DNA of 48,601 bases from Saliphagus infecundisoli (GTDB taxonomy: Archaea; Halobacteriota; Halobacteria; Halobacteriales; Natrialbaceae): assembly GCF_020177375.1 (NCBI RefSeq), contig NZ_JAIWHV010000027.1, positions 1 through 48,601 on the forward strand, written 5' to 3'. The notes below the pieces were generated by a model, which had not been told where the DNA came from, ran no database searches, and saw only the letters and a program-made list of their open reading frames with translations. Position numbers and translations under genes: made by a program. This document shows, piece after piece, positions 40,915 through 48,601 of the stretch (position 1 is its first letter; the number at the start of each line of letters is the position of its first letter).

Positions 40915-41889
40915 CTATTGTTTAAACGCGCTTGCTACCAAGAGCGGAAACACAAGTGTTGCTTCTGCCTCAACTTGTGTATAATTTGTCTGCTCTTCTT
41001 TTATTTTTCCCCATGATACAGCTTCGCTCGGTGTTGCACCAGATAGCGATCCATCCCCCTCCATTCCGGTTGAAATATAGACAACGTAGTCTGCCCCGCC
41101 CCGAAAGAGATTCGTCATGATTGCATGGTGCTTTGGGACTCCACCACCAACGGCTATCAGACCGGTTGTATCCGCTAATAGACCATCTTCAATCAGGGAA
41201 TCATAGTCATCCAAGATCTCGATTCCAACATCTGAGTCATAGCTCTGTCGGTAGTAGTATAGGAAGTTCCCGACTTCAGCGTCTGTCAGTGCCGGACAAT
41301 ACACTGGTACGTCATTATCTGCCGCTTGCTTCAGTACCGAGTCTTCATCGTCAAGCGTTTCTCCTAATTCACGCGCAAATTCTGTCGGCGTTCGAATCTT
41401 CTTCTTATCGAAGAAGTCGTCGAAAAAATCGTACAGATATTCTTCCAGCCACACATATCGGTCAGAGGGGACGAACAGATTTCCAAGCCGATTGATCCCA
41501 CGCTCTCGAAGTGCCACTTCATCTGCATTCCAATCACCCATCTTGAACGGTTTTGCTGTCTTGATGACATCCTCCGTTAGTGATCCGGATGTCGTGATAA
41601 GAACATCTACATATCCCTCCCGTACGAGGTATGCGATAGTCTCACGCAGGCCCGACGAGACGATATTTGACGTGAACGTGAGATAAATCGTGGCATCAGC
41701 CTCCTGCATACGGTTGGCGATATCGATGGCTTCGGCAAGCTGTGTTGCCTGGAACCCGGTCGTCGCATAGGAGTCAAGCATCTTGTCGAGATCAAACTCG
41801 CCCCGAAAATCGTAGCCACGAACGTCAGGCGTATCGAGTTCTTCTTCACCCTCGGGGACGACGTAGTCATGCGAATCCTCGTTGGCCAT
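40915..41889 (-). CDS. dys: Deoxyhypusine synthase family protein
   Basis: 324 residues. NAD- and amine-site motifs are visible: TSNIVSSGLRETIAYLV, TTSGSLTEDVIKTAK, YCPALTDAEVGNF, AVGGGVPKHHAIMTNLFRGG and EAVSWGKI with the catalytic Lys (equivalent of human K329). The loop reading DGSDSG in human DHS is DGSLSG here, so one substrate-contact Asp appears changed, perhaps reflecting agmatine use in haloarchaea. The enzyme starts hypusine formation on aIF5A. The ATG at 41889 is taken over one 48 bases upstream because it starts the family-like acidic MANEDSHDYVVPEG; 93 bases separate it from hemD. Confidence 0.88.
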   Translation of the reverse strand: MANEDSHDYVVPEGEEELDTPDVRGYDFRGEFDLDKMLDSYATTGFQATQLAEAIDIANRMQEADATIYLTFTSNIVSSGLRETIAYLVREGYVDVLITTSGSLTEDVIKTAKPFKMGDWNADEVALRERGINRLGNLFVPSDRYVWLEEYLYDFFDDFFDKKKIRTPTEFARELGETLDDEDSVLKQAADNDVPVYCPALTDAEVGNFLYYYRQSYDSDVGIEILDDYDSLIEDGLLADTTGLIAVGGGVPKHHAIMTNLFRGGADYVVYISTGMEGDGSLSGATPSEAVSWGKIKEEQTNYTQVEAEATLVFPLLVASAFKQ

Positions 41890-41982
41890 ACAATTGAATA
41901 ATCCAGCGAGGGACTTGAAGAACTCGAAATCGATCACTCGACTCTCGGTACATCCAAGTCCATCAAGGAGGGAGAATCCACT

Positions 41983-42726
41983 ATGTCGAAGCCGAGGGTA
42001 GCTGTCCTTCGCCCTGATGATACTCGTATCGCCGACGCTGTCCGTTATCTTCGATCACTGAGAGTGTCGCCAATTGCGGATCCAATGCTGACCATTTGTC
42101 CGACAGGTCAGACTCCGCAGCAGGCGGAATATTGTATCTTCACGAGTAAGACGGGAGTTAACCTCGCAGTTCAGCAGGGATGGGATCCAGATGAGGAGAC
42201 AGTTTGCGCTGTTGGCCGACAAACTTCAGCCGCGCTACGGAGACAGGGATATCCAGTCGATATAATCCCATCGACGTTTACTTCCAGAGGACTCGTTGAA
42301 GAACTATCCGCGAAGATTGATGGAAGGACTGTCGAAATCGCTCGCAGTGCACACGGAAGTGAGGTGCTGATTCAGGGCCTAGAAGAAGCTGGTGCCACTG
42401 TTCATGAATCGCATCTATATCGTTTGGAGCGTCCGAATACTGCAGGGTCGTCAGTCTCACTCGCCATAGACGGGAAGTTGGATGGGATATTGTTCACCTC
42501 TCCTAAAACGGTTGAGCACTTCCTTGATATCGCAGATGATCGCGACCAACTCTCGGTGCTACAACAGCAGGTCACGGAGACAATTATTGGTGCAATTGGA
42601 ACACCGACGGAACGTGCGCTGCTTTCAGAGTCTATTTGTGTCGATGTTAAACCTCCCACAGTAGGATTTGATCAGCTTGCGGACCGCGTTATTCAGAAAA
42701 TCAAATCGACAAACGAGTGTTCATAG
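41983..42726 (+). CDS. hemD: Uroporphyrinogen-III synthase-like protein
   Basis: 247 residues with the HemD two-domain pattern: KPRVAVLRPDDTRIADAV at the start, IFTSKTGVNLAVQQGWD, VCAVGRQTSAALRRQGYPVD, a hinge, then GSEVLIQGLEEAGATVHESHLY and DGILFTSPKTVEHFLDIA, ending ETIIGAIGTPTERALL. The family is poorly conserved, but the order of motifs (T-S-x-x-x-V, A-V-G-x-x-T, F-T-S-x) is right. It closes the linear tetrapyrrole to uroporphyrinogen III on the way to heme and cobalamin. It stands alone on this strand, divergent from dys. Confidence 0.85.
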   Translation: MSKPRVAVLRPDDTRIADAVRYLRSLRVSPIADPMLTICPTGQTPQQAEYCIFTSKTGVNLAVQQGWDPDEETVCAVGRQTSAALRRQGYPVDIIPSTFTSRGLVEELSAKIDGRTVEIARSAHGSEVLIQGLEEAGATVHESHLYRLERPNTAGSSVSLAIDGKLDGILFTSPKTVEHFLDIADDRDQLSVLQQQVTETIIGAIGTPTERALLSESICVDVKPPTVGFDQLADRVIQKIKSTNECS

Positions 42727-43108
42727 TACATCACACTGAGTTTGGTGATCCCATAATTACGGAGACTCCATTTGTAATCCTTGAGAGTAAAGCGGCAGAT
42801 TCTAATGGCTACTATCAAAACCTTATCGTTTCCCTGAGAAAATCTTGATACTGGCCCAAAGTGCTGGTAGTAGTTGATGCGAATCTACCATCGGGGGGAA
42901 AAGCGGAGTCGCAGGTGAATCCACATCATCCATTGCCCATAATGTTGTTTAGTCGACTGGTATTTTAGACATCCAATTTTAAATATCGTTCAGGTAGTAT
43001 ACCTCACGGCACCTTAATGTTCGATAGTGGACCCTCAGACATTTCCTTATACACTTAGTATTCTATTGTAGAGCCAGCCGGTGTATACGCCGGCGCTCGC
43101 GATTCATA
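42727..43108. other. Gene-free gap holding the promoter of the zinc-ribbon/gdh pair
   Basis: About 380 AT-rich bases without a convincing frame. A TATA-like CCTTATACAC (43045-43054) sits about 60 bases before the ATG at 43109, and a palindrome follows at 43077-43094 where transcription should begin. Confidence 0.5.
43077..43094. promoter_or_regulatory. 18-bp near-perfect palindrome in the gdh leader
   Basis: GCCGGTGTATACGCCGGC matches its own complement except for one base pair. It begins about 25-30 bases after the TATA-like CTTATACA and ends 14 bases before the ATG at 43109, a place for an operator or leader hairpin. Confidence 0.5.
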
Positions 43109-43252
43109 ATGAGAGATATTGAAATCGATTCCGAGGAAGCTAGCCCGTACGAGTGCTTTGAGTGTGGCACCATCATCGTAGCAGAAGATAATCCTGGCCA
43201 CTGTCCCGACTGTGGCGGCCAGATGCGAAATCGGCAGACACCAATCGAATAA
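43109..43252 (+). CDS. 47-residue rubrerythrin-like zinc-ribbon peptide
   Basis: [20 protein letters not shown] is the start; two CxxC knuckles (CFEC and CPDC) are separated by 15 residues and followed by [12 protein letters not shown]. This is the small rubredoxin/rubrerythrin-like zinc ribbon common in haloarchaea. It ends three bases before the ATG of the glutamate dehydrogenase gene, so the two are cotranscribed and probably coupled. Likely metal: zinc or iron. Function unknown, possibly a regulator or stabiliser of the dehydrogenase. Confidence 0.85.
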   Translation: MRDIEIDSEEASPYECFECGTIIVAEDNPGHCPDCGGQMRNRQTPIE

Positions 43253-43254
43253 CA

Positions 43255-44547
43255 ATGGTATCCTTCTCTCACTCTGAGTCCGATGATACACCCTCGGAAG
43301 CAGCTAAGCCAGAGTCAGCCGTCGAGACGGCCCGTCGCCAACTCAAGCATGCTGCCGCCTATCTCGAGATCGACCCCAACATCGTTGAGCGTCTGAAATA
43401 TCCGACGAAAATTCACGAGGTGAATGTTCCTATCGAGCGTGACGATGGGAGCGTCGAGATGTTCACGGGCTACCGCGCCCAACACGACAGTGTCCGAGGC
43501 CCCTATAAGGGTGGACTCAGGTACCATCCCGAAGTAACTAAAGAGGAATGTGTCGGTTTGGGAATGTGGATGACCTGGAAGTGTGCGGTAATGGACCTTC
43601 CTTTTGGAGGGGCAAAAGGTGGGATCGCTGTAAACCCAAAGAAGCTCAGTTCGGGTGAGAAAGAACGGCTCACCCGACGATTCGCCCAAGAGCTTCGCAA
43701 CGTTATCGGTCCGACTATCGATATCCCTGCTCCGGATATGGGGACTGACTCCCAGACCATGGCATGGCTGATGGACGCCTATTCAATGCAGGAAGGCGAG
43801 ACCATCGCAGGAGTCGTCACCGGCAAGCCCCCGGTGATTGGCGGCAGCGAGGGCCGCGAGGAGGCCCCCGGCCGGAGCGTCGCCATCGTCACCGAACTTG
43901 CCTGTGAGTACTATAATCTGCCCCTAGAAGAGACGACGGTTGCGGTCCAGGGCTACGGCAGCGTCGGGGCAAACGCCGCGCGCCTGCTCGACGACTGGGG
44001 CGCCTCGGTCGTCGCCATCAGCGACGTCAATGGCGCAATGTACGACCCCAACGGGATCGATACTCAGTCTGTCCCCTCACATGATGAAGAGCCAGAAGCC
44101 GTAACGGATCACGCCGATGATGTCATTTCGAACGAGGAATTACTTGCTCTCAATGTCGATGTACTCATCCCTGCAGCTCTCGGGAACGTAATTACGGAAG
44201 AAACTGCAGGTACAATCGACGCAGACATGGTGATCGAAGGGGCAAACGGCCCAACAACCTCGACTGGAGATACAATCCTTACCGAACGAGGCGTCCCAGT
44301 CATTCCTGATATTCTCGCGAATGCGGGCGGCGTCACTGTGAGCTACTTCGAGTGGCTCCAGGACATCAACCGGCGGGCGTGGTCCCTTGAACGGGTTAAC
44401 GAGGAACTCGAGACGGAGATGCGCTCGGCCTGGCAAGCCGTCCGGACCGAGTTCGACCAGCGAGAGGTTACATGGCGAGATGCAGCCTACATCGTTGCGC
44501 TTTCGCGGATCGCTGATGCTCATGAAGCACGGGGACTTTGGCCATAA
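43255..44547 (+). CDS. gdhB: Glutamate dehydrogenase
   Basis: 430 residues of hexameric [23 protein letters not shown] carries the substrate Lys region, [17 protein letters not shown] holds the catalytic-Lys glycine loop, and [20 protein letters not shown] is the NAD(P)-binding Rossmann loop; [14 protein letters not shown] and [18 protein letters not shown] are also diagnostic. It interconverts glutamate and 2-oxoglutarate plus ammonium. A 30-residue acidic N-terminal extension is usual for haloarchaeal forms. Cofactor preference and direction cannot be decided by eye. A gene for nitrogen assimilation fits a nitrate-using organism. Confidence 0.95.
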   Translation: MVSFSHSESDDTPSEAAKPESAVETARRQLKHAAAYLEIDPNIVERLKYPTKIHEVNVPIERDDGSVEMFTGYRAQHDSVRGPYKGGLRYHPEVTKEECVGLGMWMTWKCAVMDLPFGGAKGGIAVNPKKLSSGEKERLTRRFAQELRNVIGPTIDIPAPDMGTDSQTMAWLMDAYSMQEGETIAGVVTGKPPVIGGSEGREEAPGRSVAIVTELACEYYNLPLEETTVAVQGYGSVGANAARLLDDWGASVVAISDVNGAMYDPNGIDTQSVPSHDEEPEAVTDHADDVISNEELLALNVDVLIPAALGNVITEETAGTIDADMVIEGANGPTTSTGDTILTERGVPVIPDILANAGGVTVSYFEWLQDINRRAWSLERVNEELETEMRSAWQAVRTEFDQREVTWRDAAYIVALSRIADAHEARGLWP

Positions 44548-44881
44548 CACACCGCATGAGCCTCGTTGCGTCGACTCCTCTTTCGTAATTCAGTGACCAT
44601 AACTATTGAAACGATCGATCAAAAATTCTCATCTAATGAAACTATATAAGAATAGAAGGGGCAAAATATTCTATAGTACAATAAAATAGTGTATAGGGAC
44701 AATATGACCTTCTATTATTAAGGTCATGGAGATTTAATACGCTACAGAAAGAGCCCCGAGTTGGGCACAGAATCTACTGGCCAGTAGATACCAATCGAGA
44801 TAATGTCGATTCATATTCCACACCCAACGCTGAACGAAGTAGGGGGATTAGTGACAAAACCGGTAAGAAGAGTGAGAACTA
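44548..44881. other. AT-rich promoter region of the oxidase gene
   Basis: 334 bases, among the most AT-rich in the window, with several TATA-like stretches (ACTATATAAG at 44641-44650, CTATAGTACA at 44671-44680, GTATAGGG at 44691-44698). No gene. Multiple candidate boxes may allow complex control of the oxidase gene. Confidence 0.45.
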
Positions 44882-47377
44882 ATGGCTGAGCACTTTCCGC
44901 CGAGGACGGAGATCAAGCGTTGGCTGGTCACAACAAATCACAAGGATGTCGGAATCCTCTATATCGTGACGGCATTTTTCTTCCTGATCTTCGGAGGGGT
45001 CCTGGCCTTACTGTTTCGAGTTCAACTCTGGAGCCCGGGCGGGACCCTCCTCTCGAACAGCGGCTTCAACCAGGCGGTCTCCATCCACGGCTTAGTGATG
45101 GTGTTCTGGTTCCTCTCGCCGGTCGCGACGGGTTTTGCGAACTACCTCGTCCCGCTCCAGATCGGCGCGAAGGACCTCGCCTTCCCCCGCCTAAACGCGC
45201 TTAGTTACTGGTTCTACCTCTTCTCGGGAGTTCTGCTCGCAATCTCCTTCTTCCAAGGTGGGACGTTCGAGGGCGGCTGGACGATGTACGCCCCGCTCAA
45301 CGTCCCGATGTACACGCCCGCGGTCCAGGCGACTACGGGCGGAACCGCCGCGATCGTCGCCTTGACCTTGTTCGTCGTCTCGATTACCGTCGGGACGGTC
45401 AACTTCCTGACGACGATCCACCGCTCACGAGCGGAGGGACTGGGCCTCTGGAACATCCCCCTGTTCACCTGGTCATGGCTGCTTACGGTCTGGATGATGC
45501 TCATTGCGTTTGCGGCCCTGCTCGCAGCGCTGCTCTTGCTCATGACCGACAAGATCCTGCTGACGCGGTACTTCGTAACCGATCAAGGCTCGAGCCTGCT
45601 GTGGGCACACCTGTTTTGGTTCTTCGGTCACCCGGAGGTATACATCGTCTTCTTCCCTGCCCTGGGAATCATGTTCGAGACGTTCCAGACCTTTACCGGC
45701 CGGCGGGTCGTCGGCCGCAAGTGGGTTATCATCGCGATGGTACTGGTCGCCGTCCAGTCCTTTTTGGTCTGGATGCATCACATGTTCCTGACGACGATCA
45801 ACCTGGAAATCAAGACGCTCTTCATGGCAACGACGATTGGGATCTCGCTGCCGTTCGATCTAATGGTCTTCTCGCTGATCTACACGATGGTCAAGGGGCG
45901 CGTGCGGTTTACTACCCCGTTCCTCTTCAACTTGGGTGCGCTCGTCCTGTTCATCCTCGGCGGGATCACGGGCGTGTTCCTGGGTGCTGTCGTGCTTGAC
46001 TATGAATTTCGAGGCACATACTGGGTCGTCGCCCACTTCCACTACGTGATGGTCGCGGGCGTCACCGCGCTCGTGGGTGGACTCTACTACTGGTGGCCGA
46101 AGATGACCGGAAAGATGTATAATGAAACGCTGGGGAAACTCAACTTCGCGGTCTACTTCGTGGGCTTCAACCTGCTTTACTTCCCGATGTTCCTCGCCTG
46201 GGAGACCCCGCGTCGGGTGTTCCATTATGGCGAGGGGATGCAGATTTACCACCAGATGGCGACCGTCGGCGCGTTCGTACTCGGGAGTTCGTTCCTCATC
46301 ATGTTCTACACCTTGGGGAAGAGTTTGATCTCCGGACCTGACGCCCCCGACAACCCCTGGGAGTTCTCTCGGACCGCCGAGTGGGCGATTCCCTCGCCAC
46401 CGCCCTTGGAGAACTGGCCCGGACGCCCCTCCTATGCCAGCGGTCGCCTCGAGTTCGTCGACGACACGCCAGCGACTGACGGTGGCGGGACTGCCGACGT
46501 CGCGACCACCCTCGAGCGCGACCCCGTCCACGGCTATGCAACCGCCGACGAGGAACACGTAGACCACGCGAGTATCTGGCCGTTTGGCATCGGTCTCGGA
46601 ATCTTTGTTACCCTTCTCGGGATCTCCGGGATGACCGGGACGGTCGCGGCGTTGGTCGAGTCCCTCGACCCCGAGTACGCCGAGAGCGCGGGGCTCACGG
46701 CCAACGTGAGTTATCTCTACTCTGGGATTACCGTCGTCGGCCTGGTGACCGTCGCGTACGCGCTCTTCGAGTTCGGCTGCGAGAGCTTTACTGCGCCGAC
46801 GATGGCGATCGCCGAGCGGTGGCCCTTCGAGAACGTCGGTAACACGAAGCTCGGCGTCTGGTTCTTCCTGGCGTCGGACATCGTCGTCTTCGGTGGGTTC
46901 ATCGGCGCGTACCTCTTCATGCGGATCTACGCGGGCTGGGGAAGCTGGGATCCTGTCCCGCCGTTTACCGAACTTGGTCTCCTCAACACCTATGTCCTGC
47001 TCACCTCGAGTTTCACGGTCATCCTCGCGCTCGTGATGGCTGAACGGAAGAACAAGACTGGTCTGTTGGCCACGCTTGGAACGACCGTCCTGCTGGGACT
47101 GGCGTTCATGGGCGTGAAGGCCTACGAGTGGAGCTACGAGTTCAGCCACGGGGTCTTCTGGTTTACCGACCTTCAGTACTCGATGTACTTCGTCACGACC
47201 GGTCTCCACGGAATTCACATCCTATTTGGATTATTCATCGCCGGCTTCATGATCTACCGCGTGATCACGATTGACGCCTATCTCGAGGATCCCCGTCCGG
47301 TCGAGTTCTTTGGGATTTACTGGCACTTCGTCGACATCGTCTGGGTCTTCCTCTTCCCGCTTTTTTATCTGATATAA
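44882..47377 (+). CDS. Heme-copper oxidase subunit I-III fusion (A-type)
   Basis: 831 residues. Subunit I (about 1-480): heme His in SIHGLVMVFWF, D-channel pattern FANYLVPLQIGAKDLAFPRL, copper site FGHPEVYIVFFPALG with the proton-gate Glu, HHMF, and heme His pair AHFHYVMVAGV. A linker of about 80 residues follows, then a subunit-III-like half (from about 560) with seven segments, including NTKLGVWFFLASDIVVFGGF and TTGLHGIHILFGLFIAGFMI, ending FGIYWHFVDIVWVFLFPLFY. Such CoxI-III fusions reduce O2 and pump protons. No subunit II (CuA) gene adjoins, so it must come from elsewhere or be replaced by a halocyanin-type donor. Confidence 0.94.
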   Translation: MAEHFPPRTEIKRWLVTTNHKDVGILYIVTAFFFLIFGGVLALLFRVQLWSPGGTLLSNSGFNQAVSIHGLVMVFWFLSPVATGFANYLVPLQIGAKDLAFPRLNALSYWFYLFSGVLLAISFFQGGTFEGGWTMYAPLNVPMYTPAVQATTGGTAAIVALTLFVVSITVGTVNFLTTIHRSRAEGLGLWNIPLFTWSWLLTVWMMLIAFAALLAALLLLMTDKILLTRYFVTDQGSSLLWAHLFWFFGHPEVYIVFFPALGIMFETFQTFTGRRVVGRKWVIIAMVLVAVQSFLVWMHHMFLTTINLEIKTLFMATTIGISLPFDLMVFSLIYTMVKGRVRFTTPFLFNLGALVLFILGGITGVFLGAVVLDYEFRGTYWVVAHFHYVMVAGVTALVGGLYYWWPKMTGKMYNETLGKLNFAVYFVGFNLLYFPMFLAWETPRRVFHYGEGMQIYHQMATVGAFVLGSSFLIMFYTLGKSLISGPDAPDNPWEFSRTAEWAIPSPPPLENWPGRPSYASGRLEFVDDTPATDGGGTADVATTLERDPVHGYATADEEHVDHASIWPFGIGLGIFVTLLGISGMTGTVAALVESLDPEYAESAGLTANVSYLYSGITVVGLVTVAYALFEFGCESFTAPTMAIAERWPFENVGNTKLGVWFFLASDIVVFGGFIGAYLFMRIYAGWGSWDPVPPFTELGLLNTYVLLTSSFTVILALVMAERKNKTGLLATLGTTVLLGLAFMGVKAYEWSYEFSHGVFWFTDLQYSMYFVTTGLHGIHILFGLFIAGFMIYRVITIDAYLEDPRPVEFFGIYWHFVDIVWVFLFPLFYLI

Positions 47378-47506
47378 CTACCTCTAAAGCTATAGGAATA
47401 TCACTCTAAACATCATGCGGTATCTTGACAATAATCTGACCTGATATTAAACTTCAACGTTTCATTGAACTCGTAATCGCCATTTTGGGGAAATCGACGG
47501 ATGCTC

Positions 47507-48430
47507 CTAGAGCCCGTCCTGGATGTGATCGTAGGCCCGTTCGGCGCACTCCCGATCCTCGTCGGTGAGGTCAACGAGGGGCTCCCGGACGGGACCGCCG
47601 TATCGACCGGCACACTCGAGACCGGATTTGAGCACGGGGACGCTGTTGGCACTGGGGTAGACGTTATCCACGCCCGGCTCGCTCCGGAGGTTCATGAACG
47701 GCTGGGCGAGATCGCGGAGTTCGTGGGCTCGCTCCATATTGCTCGCTTCGAGGGCGTCGAAGATCGCCAATCCGAGGCGGGGCTCGACATTGGTCGCACC
47801 CGCGGTAAAGCCCTCGGCACCCTCGAGCCAGTAGGCGGGTGCGAGCGGCTCGGCCATCCCGCAGATCCAGACGACGTCGCTGTCGACCGACGCGACGCAC
47901 TCGGCGAATAGTTCGATGTCGGGGATCGCCCACTTGATCCCGACGACGTTCTCGTGGTCGGCGATCGCCGTGACGAGCCCGACCGTGACCTCGAAGTTCC
48001 GGAGGTAGGGGACGACGCCGACGTCGACGGCGTCGGCGATCCGGCCGTAGTAGTCGGCGACGCCCTGTTCGTGTTTGAACGTGTGGTGGGGCGGCATCAC
48101 CATGATCGCGTCCGCACCGTTTTCCTCGTGAGTCCGCCCGAGGTCGATCGCGGTCTTCGTGCTCCCGCCGGCGCCAGCGAGGACGGTCGCGTCTGCGGGA
48201 AGGGTCTCACAGGGGATGCGGACGACGTCGATCCGCTCCTGGTGGGAGAGCGAATGGTACTCGCTTATGTTGGCACCCGCTAGAAAGAGCCGGATGCCCT
48301 CGTCGTAGAGCCAGTCGGTCGTCGCCGACAGCTCCTCGAACAGTATCTCGTCCGTATCGACGTCGTCGAACGGGGTTAACAATCCCACAGCAGCGTCTTT
48401 TAGATTGGATGTGACTTCGGCGGACGACAC
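47507..48430 (-). CDS. DapA/N-acetylneuraminate-lyase-family aldolase
   Basis: 307 residues forming a TIM barrel of the DHDPS/NAL family. GLLTPFDDVDTDEILFEELS is the start motif, GADAIMVMPPHHTFKHEQG the middle, VVPYLRNFE contains the Tyr region and NVVGIKWAIPDIELF the Schiff-base Lys. The typical G-x-T-G-E after strand 3 is altered (GANISEYHSLSHQER), pointing to a 2-keto-acid aldolase or dehydratase rather than true DapA. The substrate is unknown. Monocistronic; its upstream region to the window end shows no further gene. Confidence 0.88.
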   Translation of the reverse strand: MSSAEVTSNLKDAAVGLLTPFDDVDTDEILFEELSATTDWLYDEGIRLFLAGANISEYHSLSHQERIDVVRIPCETLPADATVLAGAGGSTKTAIDLGRTHEENGADAIMVMPPHHTFKHEQGVADYYGRIADAVDVGVVPYLRNFEVTVGLVTAIADHENVVGIKWAIPDIELFAECVASVDSDVVWICGMAEPLAPAYWLEGAEGFTAGATNVEPRLGLAIFDALEASNMERAHELRDLAQPFMNLRSEPGVDNVYPSANSVPVLKSGLECAGRYGGPVREPLVDLTDEDRECAERAYDHIQDGL

Positions 48431-48601
48431 GTATTGGATTTGGCCTAGCGTGATAATAAGCGTTGATGTTACCAGGCCCTACCAAACAGAGTGTTGTTTC
48501 GGACGAGCGTAGATCTGTGCGATCAGTGAGATATGGGCGTGAATCACCGTAGCGTCGCTGCCAGCAGCGACGCAACTACTCATGTTTTGGAACGTTGGTG
48601 C
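48431..48601. other. Upstream region of the aldolase gene, end of window
   Basis: 170 bases with no convincing coding sequence. The TATA-like TAGCGTGATAATAAGCG (48447-48463) may belong to the aldolase promoter on the minus strand. Confidence 0.3.

Noticed and set aside
40915..41889. Apparent loss of the catalytic lysine in deoxyhypusine synthase (a Gln in TQVEAEATLVF).
   Set aside because: Counting from the conserved Glu and Trp shows that the catalytic Lys is the one in WGKI, which is present. The Gln lies at a non-catalytic position.
45860..47218. A 452-codon minus-strand frame inside the oxidase gene.
   Set aside because: It is the mirror of GC-rich codons of the oxidase, with no family motifs; the plus strand carries complete oxidase signatures.
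1..48601. tRNA, rRNA or CRISPR arrays.
   Set aside because: No cloverleaf-like sequence with a GGTTCGAATCC-type arm in a fitting context, no rRNA stretch, and no regularly spaced direct repeats were seen.

Overview
The window comes from an extremely halophilic archaeon (class Halobacteria). The proteins are strongly acidic, there are Bat-type HTH regulators, a halocyanin, a haloarchaeal Rieske/cytochrome-b nitrate reductase operon, a deoxyhypusine synthase, an ABCE1-type ribosome-recycling ATPase and IS4/ISH8-like, IS5-like and IS6-like insertion-sequence debris. I cannot name the genus. I see no tRNA, rRNA or CRISPR array.

Layout. 1-3.8 kb: transposase debris, a Bat/DmsR-like regulator followed by a truncated globin, a small protein resembling the dimerisation domain of glutamyl-tRNA reductase, a cupin and a CGCGG-motif peptide. 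3.9-15.7 kb: one tightly packed operon for membrane-anchored, outward-facing nitrate respiration (membrane protein, Rieske protein, cytochrome b, 65-aa membrane peptide, NarG, NarH, heme-b-type gamma-like subunit, NarJ, polytopic membrane protein, HEAT-repeat protein, and a DUF59-Mrp-DUF2249 fusion). 15.9-19.3 kb: convergent genes for molybdenum-cofactor work (MobA, a sulfite-oxidase-like domain, a MOSC protein) and a polytopic NnrS/oxidase-I-like membrane protein. 19.4-20.9 kb: an inactivated ISH8-like element. 20.9-25.7 kb: small stress and metal proteins, a second and divergent CGCGG-type peptide, a methyltransferase-like protein and a four-domain DUF2249 protein with a His-rich linker. 26-29.5 kb: an ABCE1 (Rli1) homologue lacking every cysteine of its Fe-S domain, a UspA protein and a short-type TrpRS. 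29.8-31 kb: an orphan SdhB and a ferredoxin. 31.8-36.5 kb: a MATE exporter with its TetR, a second TetR, an LLM oxidoreductase broken by one stop codon, and an IS6 remnant with a strong hairpin. 37.2-40.7 kb: a DsbA-FNT fusion channel, an SDR, a broken TauE/SafE gene and a halocyanin. 40.9-48.6 kb: deoxyhypusine synthase, HemD, a zinc-ribbon peptide with glutamate dehydrogenase, a heme-copper oxidase I-III fusion and a DapA-family lyase.

How it fits together. Most of the left two thirds can be read as an anaerobic nitrate-respiration and nitrogen-oxide-tolerance region. Quinol electrons would pass through Rieske/cytochrome b to NarGH outside the membrane, MobA would supply the guanylated Mo cofactor, and the globin, DUF2249 proteins and NnrS-like protein would deal with NO and related stress. 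The most interesting candidate is the cysteine-free ABCE1 paralogue at 25955-27745. It keeps both ATPase sites but has lost the Fe-S clusters regarded as indispensable in this family. In this setting it could be an Fe-S-independent ribosome-recycling factor for nitrosative or oxidative stress; that function is inference. All assignments are by eye from the sequence, with no database search.
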